This document shows, in pieces, positions 45,889 through 55,283 of a stretch of DNA of 64,000 nucleotides. The first letter of the stretch is position 1; each line of letters starts with the position of its first letter. Position numbers and translations under genes: made by a program. The stretch covers positions 434,001 to 498,000 of the forward strand of contig WHUZ01000023.1 of the NCBI GenBank assembly GCA_015179045.1. Direction: 5' to 3'. The notes beneath the pieces were generated by a model. It saw only the letters and a list, made by a program, of their open reading frames with translations. It was not told the DNA's origin and ran no database searches. This stretch comes from Kalaharituber pfeilii (Eukaryota > Ascomycota > Pezizomycetes > Pezizales > Pezizaceae).

Positions 45889-48521
45889 ATGGGTGATAGA
45901 TATGATATTCCTGCACTTCATCGAAGCACCCCAATTACTGGAGAGCAGTATGCTTTTGTTGATGATGTATTACATCGCCTTCAAGACTATGCATTAGTCA
46001 CTGGATTTGCAGTTGTAGTTGGAAGTGGTTCAGAGAAGAAAGGTAGAATTGAATATCTCTGTGTCCATCATGAAAAGGTTCGGAATACACGCAAGTAAGT
46101 TAAGAGCTCTAATATAGTAAATACAATTAATAGCTAATATCTGAATAGGTTGGAAGATGCTACACGCTAGCGTGAAACTAAGTCTCGAGCTAAGGATTGC
46201 AAGTGGATGTGTTACTTATCCTATAAAAATCTTAAGGATGGTAATACTAGCAGCAAGCAAAAAGGCTGGGTTCTGACAGTTAAAACACTTGAGCATGTTC
46301 ATCCTATGGAAGAGCAAGCAGGTGATAACTATCCTGAGCATAAATGGCGAGATATAGGATAACAACGTCAGCTTGCAGAGGCATCCGAATTCAGATCTGC
46401 TGGAGCAAGTTATAATGAATACCTACGATTTCAAGCTCAACCAGGTCATCCACTCGATCCTAAGTCATTTTACAATACAAAGCGTACTCAATCTTTAAAG
46501 ACACCTTCTGATATGATAGAGCAAATGCTAGCAGCATTAGACAAGGCAGGCTTTCATACTGGCACTAGATGGAGTGAAGAAAGTAAGGAAGACTAGTAAT
46601 ACGCCGACTAGAGCAGATCTTCTTTATTGATTCACAACAGATTCTTTTATGCCAACGCTTTGCATCAGATTTTTTACTTGAAAGTGATGCCACTTTTGGG
46701 AATAATCAACTTCGCATGCCTCTTGCTCATTTGATTGGAATTATTAATACTAACCTAACATTTACGGCTTGTTTTTCATTTATTCGATCTGAAAGTTGTG
46801 AGGATTTCAACTTTATTCATTCACAAATGGAAGAGCTAGTATGGGCAGGTAGATGTCCTCCTCCACGAGTCATTATTAGTGACCAAAGCAAAGGGATGAT
46901 AAAGTCAATGAGTGAAACTATGCCACATTCTATACATCAGCTATGTGAATGGCAAAAATATCAAGAAACGGCTGACTGAAAGTGGACGATATAATAAAGA
47001 GCAGCGTGAGATATTGCATGGATTTGTTTGGGCCTATATTCAAGCTACTACAGTAGAGAATATGCAGAAGGCAAAGGCAGACTTACTATATCGATTGCAT
47101 TCACAAGAGCAGGAATATCTAACTCAAAATTGGGATGATAAAGAGCAACAGGTTCTCCGCTGTTATACATCCCAATATCGCAACTTAGGTGCAAATTCTA
47201 CTCAACGAAATGAAGGAGTTCATCCAATAGCGAAGCAATTTCTTAACCCACAACTGACTTTGGATGAATGTACTTCACGACTTATGAAGTATTTACATGC
47301 TATGCATTCTCGCCTTGAACGCTCAGAAACTGAAAGCCGTACAAAAGTCCCTAGAATTCATGATCGTCAAGGTGCCTTTAAGCATCTTTTAGGTACTGTT
47401 ACACATTTTGCAATTGAAAAGATCAAATACGAATGGAATGCAGCCCGAATTCAGCATGATAAATACCTTAGTGACAATACTTATTCTGGATCCTTTGAGG
47501 TTGAACCATGTACCTGCGAAATTATTCACCGTTATGCATTACCCTGTCAACATCGCCTCCTACCTATAGTCTATGAAAACCGGCAGATTCCTCTTCAGCT
47601 TCTCCATCCACGGTGGCAAATCAAAGGTCCAATAGCACCAATGGAGTGGACAATGACCGACAGAGAAACACCTTCAGATCCATCTATTACAATACCTCAA
47701 CAACAGCCACAAGACCAATATACTAATCAAGGTCGAGATCTCCTTCTACGATCATTATATGACCAAGAACAGTTGCATGGTACCCTTACTGGTGAGAAGG
47801 CAGAGCTCTTTGCACGTTTGCAGCATACTCATACCAGCCACATGCAACGGATGTTCAGTTCCAGTACACCTGCTGGTCATGGTGCTCAGCCGATTATCCA
47901 GCAATTTGTACCGCCAGCTTTAAATCAATTTCGTCAGAAAAAGACTAAGGGGAAAGCTAAAGCTCGTGCTATGACCTCTGCTGAGTTGGCTGAACGAACA
48001 GCTGCCGCAAGAAATACTAGAAAGTAGTGAGCGGCACGAGCTAGCTCGAGCCGAGCTGGAGGGTGAGCTCGAGCCAGCTCGTGAGTAAGTGAGCTCGGCT
48101 CGAGCTGGCTCGAGCTGGCGTGGCATGAGCTCGAGCCTGGATTGATTATATACATAATATTGACAAACTAAACTAAATTAAGCTAAATTTTCATCTTTCT
48201 CACTACTATCAGCTAAATTGTGCATTTCGAAGTTGTTGGTAGGTCAGAATGAGCTCCAAGTCTCTAATTATTACTATAGTAGGTATTTACAGTTTATGAA
48301 ACCTTGCACTAGCTAAGCATTTTAGCGAGCTGTCAAGAAAAACACAAACATGATCTTGGCTCGTTTGAGCTCGAGCTGGCTCGGCTCGTGCCGCTCACTA
48401 CTAGAAAGCGCCGTAGGGAAGGCTCCTCAGGTGTAGTTGAGCTTGATGAGGATACGCAAGCTACGCAGGATGTTATTTTCGTTGCATCAAGGTCCCATGT
48501 ATCTTCCACTGCACCTATTTA
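45889..48521 (+). pseudogene. MULE transposase, decayed and split by a MITE
   Basis: ATG 45889 begins a FAR1-like N-terminal region. A 54-bp intron (46095-46148, GTAAGT..AATAG) fits. In-frame stops lie at 46168 and 46360, with frameshifts near 46590 and near 46955 (CEWQ passing to KNIKKRLTES). The MULE catalytic core is recognisable: SDATFGNNQLRMP (first Asp), VIISDQSKGM (second Asp), then NEGVH as a candidate Glu region. A SWIM zinc finger follows: CTCEIIHRYALPCQH. The C-terminus is basic (RQKKTKGKAKARA). A MITE at 48025-48399 interrupts the last exon; removing it together with one target copy leaves the frame open to TAG 48519-48521. The protein would have bound the TIRs and catalysed cut-and-paste transposition. 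Confidence 0.88.
48025..48399. mobile_element. 375-bp MITE inside the MULE transposase
   Basis: Terminal inverted repeats AGTGAGCGGCACGAGC at both ends, with GAGCTCGAGC-type subterminal repeats, and no coding capacity. It is flanked by ACTAGAAAG at 48016-48024 and 48400-48408. The 9-10 bp duplication and long TIRs suggest a Mutator-like MITE, perhaps mobilised by a different MULE since its TIR is unlike the host's. Confidence 0.9.
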
Positions 48522-48608
48522 GATGTTCAAGTATTGTATGTAGTATCTTAGCTTAGATAGTACCTGAGGCCAAGAGAAGAGCCGTGAGTGGGAAACTACC
48601 AAATTTTC

Positions 48609-48761
48609 GATATATACATCAAGTTGTACTTGGGTACATGCGAGCTCACCACCCTTGAAAACTCTGCATTTTAGCGCACGCCACTGGCGATCCGCTTACC
48701 GTACAAGGAACTACCTGTCCCTGAGCAGACAGGTAAAAAGTACCTGTCCGGAGTCATCCCG
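48609..48761 (-). repeat. MULE right terminal inverted repeat
   Basis: Partner of 45369-45495. It holds a local duplication of the CAGGTA/TACCTG tip (48720-48750). Confidence 0.88.
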
Positions 48762-48775
48762 CATTGTATAATACA

Positions 48776-50504
48776 TTAATTCTTTCACCACTTTATTCTA
48801 TTAGCAAGGAAAAATTTATGCTAGGTGCTACCAGCTTGACCGCAGGATGCCGTTATACTCTATAGACTATTTCCTGGCTGCTTTGCACACTCTGGATATC
48901 CATAATTCTTAGTATCATAGGCATTCCGAGTGTTCCTGCCATCCTTACTGTCATAGGTATTATGGGTGCCCTTGGCCTCTTTATACAGCTTCTTACAGTG
49001 TACTGTCCTAATGTCATTGCTCAACACTGAACACCCTGATAAATACTCCCTTATCTAGTCACTCCGACGCCTATGCAGCCATTGTAGGGCAATGGACGTC
49101 TAGAAGTATACTAGCTTGTTCTATTACTATAAGGAAGATGCAATCCTTATCAATATTAATATCTATATCAACCTATATAGACCTGTATGGCGGTGGTTTT
49201 GTAATCCTTATCCTGCCTGTCAGTTCTGATATATATGTTACGGCTAAGGTAAGACTTACGGAAACGGCTCCGGAAGCACCGCTAAAGCGTACGCTGAAGA
49301 TGTGGCTGATCACCACTAGGCAACGCTTATACACCTGGGCCCAATAACCAGCGGTTGCCTACTGAAGTGTGTGTCGAAGTAAGTCATATAGACTAATAAC
49401 TGCACATGGCCTACCAATATGCGCACATGCATACCGACCTTCCGAATGCATGTTTCTATACGTCTCCTTATCTCATGTCTTATCTATATTCATCATGTTA
49501 TTGTCATATCATGTTGACGGCCGGGAAGTCTATATAAACAGGCCGAACAGATAGCTAGAAGAAATCAAGACACTAGCGGTGTTCTAAGTTGAACTCTCAC
49601 TTAACGCTCTCGCGTAACCTTTTGCCGTCCGCTTCGCTGCCTTTGTGAAACCGTAGTCGCCTCAGTGCCACTCTCGCGAGCCCAGCGACGCCGACGCTAA
49701 CAATATATCGATGTCACAAGAGCTCATCTCACCTGTTAATCCTGTCAGTTAGGCATATACTATTATGGCCATAGGAGTGCTCATAGGAATGCTTCCATAC
49801 CTGCCAATTCTACTGCTAAATCCTGTCCTCAGTGTAGACGCCTATCGTAGCTACCAATCCTGTAATCTTGCTATACTGTGGCATTCATGAGAGCATTTTT
49901 CTAGCAGTAAGCACTATCAGTCCTGCTACATGCAATGATATTCGTGGGTGGGTGTCTTCCTAGCAGTAAACGCTATCAGTCATAGTATACAGCGCTGCAG
50001 TTAAGAGGGCAGTTTCATACCCATCAATCCTATCATTCCTAGTGTATACTATTGCTGCTTCGAAAAACAGTAGGGACATTTTGGTAGTTTCGGCATTTCC
50101 GGCACTTTCGGACATTTCGGCTACTGCTTTTGAGCCCTTAAAAATCTACACCAACCCTATTCTATGATTGTATGAGTTAGCTAACCTTCCTCTATGGTCA
50201 CTTGAGAGTGCAAAGAGCTATAATTGAGCACAGTCATGTAGTACTTGGTATATGCTATTCTGTGGTATGCAAGGGGGGGTAGAGAACTGTACTTTTTGTG
50301 TATATAATTGAATGAAAAATGGTGTACAAAAAGTGCAGCTATCAGATATCCTCCAAATATTCAGCTATGCCTACTAAATATGCTGCACTTTACATGATGC
50401 TGCTAACATGCCTGATGCTGGAGATATTACGTTTGGAAGTGTAGGAGGAGGGGTGCCAAGAAACCTGCACATCCCGGTCGCCAGGCACTACTAGGTAAGT
50501 GACG
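48776..50504 (+). mobile_element. Long-inverted-repeat element (copy 3), interrupted by a solo LTR
   Basis: 48780-49140 matches the internal part of copy 1 (7820-8165); 50080-50504 matches the right terminal repeat of copy 2 (21235-21652), including the end GGTAAGTGACGG. The left terminal repeat is absent next to the MULE. A solo LTR sits at 49236-49702. Non-coding. Confidence 0.6.
49236..49702 (+). mobile_element. Solo LTR, 467 bp
   Basis: It starts TGTTACGGCTAAGG and ends GACGCTAACA (TG..CA, with TGTTA/TAACA tips). It contains a TATA box (GTCTATATAAACAGG, ~49530) and is flanked by ATATA at 49231-49235 and 49703-49707. No internal retrotransposon sequence, so it arose by LTR-LTR recombination. 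A Ty3-type origin is likely but not shown. Confidence 0.85.
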
Positions 50505-50682
50505 GTATAGCTCAACATTCTCGAAATCAGAAAAATTATATAGAAAACTAGTAATTCTCATCTATCTAGGGCTGGTCTTTTTATTAAAAGTCAATATTGC
50601 ATATACAGATCATGTGGGATGCAATGCACCTTCAATTGTATAGAAGTAGTTTATATTCGTGAGCTAATCTCTATACCTTGAT

Positions 50683-50698
50683 GCATGCGATTAATGAA

Positions 50699-50731
<33 letters not shown>
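50683..50731 (+). mobile_element. Family B retroposon in the left palindrome arm, 49 bp
   Basis: The body is just GCATGCGATTAATGAAAT followed by 31 A, flanked by TCTATACCTTGAT at 50670-50682 and 50732-50744. The right arm has the empty site. Confidence 0.92.
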
Positions 50732-50734
<3 letters not shown>

Positions 50735-51928
50735 ATACCTTGATCTGACCTTCAGTGTTCCTAGACTCCTCAAGTGATTCAGGAATACCAGGACTTGAAG
50801 TAGTAGTAGTTGAAGCACTAGGGGTGGTAACAGTAACTCCTTCTGAGGTGCCAGGTATGACAGAAGAGACCTATGGCTCAAATCTGCTATTGGAACCTTC
50901 TTCTACCCACCCCCCTTCTAGTATTCAGACCCTCCTATCTCATGAACTAAAGATCTTTCCCAGCCCCAGCCTTGCATGTGAGTTCCTCTATGGTGTCTTT
51001 TTGTAACTTGTTCAGCTGCAGCCATCTCTCTCTATTTTCGTTCTTCTTTTGCCTTGCTGTCATGGGTCACCTCGGGTGGCCGATAGAGCGTATATGCGAC
51101 GTATGCGAAATGCGACAGCAAATATATGGGATGCAGGTGCGTATTGCTAAATGAGCTATGCAGAGGACTAGTAAACGTCACTAGTCAAGTGTTTTTTCAC
51201 TGATCTGGTGGGATGCGGTTCTCTACCCAAGACGCCCAAGACGTTATATTCACTCACTTCCTCCTATGCCGCCTCGAGCTGAAGTTAAAGCAATACTGGA
51301 AATAGAAGGAAAAAATAGTAGGAGATGTCGAAAAGGAAACAGAGAGTACCAGCGAAGGTCAGAAAAGAGGAAGAGAAACTTCAGAAGGTGCGAAAATAGT
51401 TTAGGATAAGAAAGAAGCCGCTGATATGCAAAGTAGTTAGCAGCGATGGATCGAGAAAGTAAGGCAAAAGAGGAACGAAAATAGAGAGAGATGGCTGCAG
51501 CTGAACAAGTTACAAAAAGATACCATAGAGGAACTCACATGCAAGGCTGGGGCTGGGAAAGATCTTTAGTTCATGAGATAGGAAAGTCTGAATACTAGAA
51601 GGGGGGGTGGGTAGAAGAAGGTTCCAATAGCAGATTTGAGCCATAGGTCTCTTCTGTCATACCTGGCACCTCAGAAGGAGTTACTGTTACCACCCCTAGT
51701 GCTTCAACTACTACTACTTCAAGTCCTGGTATTCCTGAATCACTTGAGGAGTCTAGGAACACTGAAGGTCAGATCAAGGTATGGAGATTAGCTCAGGAAC
51801 ATAAACTACTTCTATACAATTGAAGCTGCACTGCATCCCACATGATCTGTATATGCAATATTGACTTTTAATAAAAAGACCAGCCCTAGATAGATGAGAA
51901 TTACTAGTTTTCTATATTATTTTCCCTC

Positions 51929-51958
51929 GCGATTAATGAAAGAAAAAAAAAAAAAAAA
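51929..51958 (+). mobile_element. Family B retroposon in the right palindrome arm, 30 bp
   Basis: The body is about 14 bp (CGCGATTAATGAAAG then A), flanked by TTATTTTCCCT at 51918-51928 and 51959-51969. The left arm lacks it. This is the shortest copy seen. Confidence 0.88.
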
Positions 51959-51992
51959 TTATTTTCCCTGATTTCGAGGATGTTGAGCTATA

Positions 51993-52720
51993 CTATATAC
52001 AGGGAGAGCTCAAATTAGGTGAATAATAATGAATTTGGTTGTAAATAATGGAATTTTGATTTTGTCCCCATTATGATAGCAAATTCTGATTCAGCGATGT
52101 CAAATTGGTATAATGTTAAGCAATTTCTATAGTTGCAATATATCCAAAATAAGTAGTAGAGCGAGGAATGTATGACGAGGAGTGCCCAGAGAATGGATCG
52201 TTACAGGGGGGCAGATCGTTACCACTTCGGGCACGTTAATGAATTTGGACTTTTACACCTATTCTTTACTGCCAAGCATACGAAAATATGCTAGTTTCTG
52301 TCGAATACTGCATGGCGCATAAATATGCATTTATCCCCTGTCCAAATACTTATTTTTCTGTCTAGTACTAGTCTTATATAGTACTGAGTTACATCCCTCT
52401 TGGCGTACACCGAACCCCTGTCAAAAAAGACCTTGGCGACAACCGCGAATGCCATATCAATGTAAGTACCGAGTGAAATGTTCACATACTCCTGAACCTT
52501 AACATACCCCTGAACCTTCGTCATAAGGCACATATTGATGTGGAATATGCCAAACGCCCGACAATACCTATATCAAGAGTTTCCATCACATTTCGTATGG
52601 AATCAACCTTCACGGAAATGGACACCACGACAATGAGGAGTTGCAATTGGCCGTATCTATCACTGCAATCCCTTATGTGAAATGTTCACATTCTCCTGAA
52701 CCTCAACATACTCGGCATAA
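51993..52720. other. No gene recognised
   Basis: AT-rich sequence without clear repeats; the minus-strand frame at 52291-52533 has no domain. Confidence 0.4.
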
Positions 52721-53080
52721 GATACAGAAGAATGAGCCAAATTTTATAGGTATGGTATATCTCTCTCACCATCAGGAGATGAAGCATAACGAGTTCAATT
52801 TGAGAGGTACAGCAGCAGCTTTCCATAGCACAATAGTAACAAAGTGAGTCAAATTTAACAGGTATAAGAGTACAATTTGACTGGTATTCGATGGCACGAG
52901 ATGCAGCTGAACAAGTCAAATTTGACAGGTATGGCAGGTCCATTTTACCTCGCGAGATGCAGCAAAATGAGCTGAATTTGATAGGCACTTTGACAGGCAC
53001 GACAGCTCCTCAATGGTGTGAGGTGCAGCAGAACGAGTCAAATTTGACAGGTATGGTAGGTCCATTTCACCCCGCGAGAT

Positions 53081-53256
53081 TGTTAGAGATCTACAGTAAT
53101 GTCGGAGTGTCGGAGGTGTCGGATATCAGAGAGGTCCGTGATAAAGGGTGGTAAGGGCCCGAGAGCAACCTCATGCTCTATGTATATAGGTGTATTACTT
53201 TGGCTACTCTCTCTACGAAGGAATAACAATCATCTCTTTCTACCCAAAGCTCAACA
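53081..53256 (+). mobile_element. Solo LTR, 176 bp, inside the minisatellite
   Basis: It starts TGTTAGAGATCTAC and ends AAAGCTCAACA, with GAGAT at 53076-53080 and 53257-53261 as a 5-bp target duplication. A TATA-like TGTATATAGG lies near 53178. Length and tips are reminiscent of Ty1/Copia LTRs. Confidence 0.82.
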
Positions 53257-53759
53257 GAGATGCAGCAAAATGAACCGAATTTGACAGGCACTTTGACAGG
53301 CACGACAGCTCCTCAATTTAACAGGCATGATAGCTCCTCAATTTAACAGGCACGACAGCTCCTCAATGGTGCGAGATGCAGCAGAACGAGTCAAATGTGA
53401 TAGGTATGGTAGGTCTATTTCACCTCACAAGATGCAGCAAAATGAGCCGAATTTGACAGGCACTTTGACAGGCATGATAGCTCCTTAATGGTGTGAGATG
53501 CAGCAGAATGAGCTGAATTTAATAGGTATAACAGTCTCCCTCAATGGCGCAAGATGAGGATGGATGTGGTCAAGTTGACAGTTATGACCTTGACAGGCAA
53601 AAATGAGGCAGAATAAGCTCAATTTAACAGGTATGACAGCTTTCTCTCAATGGCGCGAGATGTGGCCGAATGAGCTCAAGTTGGCAAGTATTACAGGACT
53701 CTTTCCATAGCGTAAGAGCAGCAGAAGAGCTGAATTTGACAGGTATAGTAGGTCTCTCT

Positions 53760-53822
53760 CCCTTCCATAGCGAACAGCTGCAAGCGGAGTTAGGTGAAAT
53801 CAAAAAAAAAAAAAAAAAAAAG
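53760..53822 (+). mobile_element. Family A retroposon inside the minisatellite, 63 bp
   Basis: CCATAGCGAACAGCTGCAAG to TTAGGTGAAAT followed by an A-tract, flanked by AGTAGGTCTCTCT at 53747-53759 and 53823-53835. Confidence 0.9.
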
Positions 53823-54922
53823 AGTAGGTCTCTCTTGATAGCACGAGATGCAGCAAAATTAACTCAATTGGACCGGTGTGTAGGTCTCCCTTGACAATAC
53901 AAGATACAGTAGAATAAACTAACTTTAACAAGTATATAGGTATGGCAAGACTCTTCTACGGCACGAGATACAAAAGAATGAGCCAAATTTCATAAGTATG
54001 GCACACCTCTCTTACCAGCGTGAGATGTAGTAAAACGGAACTCAATTTGATAGGTATAGTAGCACCTTTCCACAGGAGAGTATCAGAGTGAGCCAAATTT
54101 GACAGGTATAATAGGACTCTTTTCGCATTATGAGATATAGTAGAATGAGCACAATTTGATAGTTATTCGATAGCACAAGATTCAGCAGAACGAGAGTCGA
54201 ATTTGACAGGTATGGCAGGTCTATTTCAGCCTGGGAGATGCAGCAGAATAAGCCGAATTTGACAGGGATTGGTAGATCTCTCTTGCCAACATGAGATACA
54301 GCAGGGCGAGCAGAATTTGACAGGCATGACAGCTCCTCAATAATGTGAGATGCAGCAGAATGAGCCGAATTCAATAGGAATGGCAGTCTCTCTCGATGGT
54401 GTGAGATGAGGCAGAATGAGGTCAATTTAACAGGGTATGACAGCTTCCTTTCGATGGCGTGAGATGAGGCAGAATGAGCTCAAGTTGACAAGTATCACCG
54501 GACTCTTTCCACAATGTGAGAACAGCAGAATGAGCCAAATTGACAGGTACGGCAGGACCCACCTGGCAGCGTGGAACATGGTAAAATGAGCTCAATTCAC
54601 AGTTAAGGCTGGCCCCTTTCTATGGTGCAAAGTGAGGCGGTATGGCTTAATTTGACAGATACAACAAGACCTGCTTTGATGGTACGAGATATGTCAAAAT
54701 GCGCTCAATTTACAATTTTACAGGTATGGCAGATTACTCTCGATGGTGTGAGGTGGGGCAAAATGAGAATGCGCTGGACTGGTACAGTATGGCGGGGTGA
54801 TAAAGGGGCACCTGCTAAAGGTTACAATCATCGGCTACTACAGTACCTACTGACTCCGGCTCCATTCCCCACCCTTTCTGTTTTTTAAATCGCAAGCACT
54901 CTATAGATATCGATAGCTATGT

Positions 54923-55283
54923 CTACTCTTCATCATCACCCTCAGCCTTCAATTCTTCCACTTTCTTATATACTCTTGCCATCATTCCAGCTGTATTAAT
55001 TATATCCTTTTGTAACTTCTTAATCACCTTATACCAGGGCGGCAAGCGATTAATGATATAAAAAAAATAAAAATAAATAAAAAATCACCTTATACCTGTT
55101 AATATCCTCACTTGCATAGCATTTATACGTGGGTCTAGAGGGCGGATAAGGAAGCTGGGTACACCTACAAGGGCATATGTTGGACATCTGAACAATATCA
55201 TTGTGGGTAGATATTAACCGGACTTTAGGTAGAGTTCATGGGCTGTAACGAGGGTTTCGCTATCCATAGGTTCTACAATTATT
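54923..55283 (-). pseudogene. 3' end of an unrecognised gene, frameshifted and split by a retroposon
   Basis: Minus strand. Reading in two frames joined near 55214 gives SETLVTAHELYLKSG, then STHNDIVQMSNICPCRCTQL and PSRPTYKCYASEDINRYK. After skipping the retroposon at 55036-55082 the frame continues KKLQKDIINTAGMMARVYKK to the stop at 54923-54925. The composition is clearly protein-like, with a Cys cluster (CPCRC) and a helical acidic end. No family is recognised and the 5' part is not found upstream. Confidence 0.5.
55036..55082 (+). mobile_element. Family B short retroposon, 47 bp
   Basis: AGGGCGGCAAGCGATTAATG and an A-rich tail, flanked by AATCACCTTATACC at 55022-55035 and 55083-55096. 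It interrupts the minus-strand gene relic. Confidence 0.9.

Larger units (their letters stand above)
45369..48761 (+). mobile_element. MULE DNA transposon with ~125-bp TIRs
   Basis: Left (45369-45495) and right (48609-48761) ends are inverted repeats beginning CGGGATGACTCCGGACAGGT. The right copy carries about 29 extra bases near its tip. Between them lies a decayed MULE transposase. I find no 9-11 bp target duplication (CCAGTCTAC left, CATTGTATA right), so one end may be rearranged. The element is 3.4 kb including a nested 375-bp MITE. Confidence 0.88.
50506..51992. repeat. Large inverted duplication, ~500-bp arms
   Basis: 50506 to ~51055 and ~51460 to 51992 are reverse complements with few differences, around a ~400-bp spacer. 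Each arm carries its own retroposon at a position empty in the other. One arm reads as a relic coding stretch on the plus strand (SVIPGTSEGVTVTTPSAS, PESLEESRNTEGQIKVWRL). The spacer includes the GACTAG..CTAGTC segment shared with 20.94-21.1 kb. Confidence 0.9.
52724..54780. repeat. Degenerate ~57-bp minisatellite
   Basis: About 30 imperfect units. Each begins near AGATGCAGCAGAATGAGC, continues AATTTGACAGGTATGRCAGG and ends in a CTCTTTC..TGGCGCG stretch. Unit length varies from ~48 to ~66 bp; some units hold an extra CACTTTGACAGG. It is interrupted by a solo LTR (53081) and a retroposon (53760). Frames through it are short and not conserved. Confidence 0.9.
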
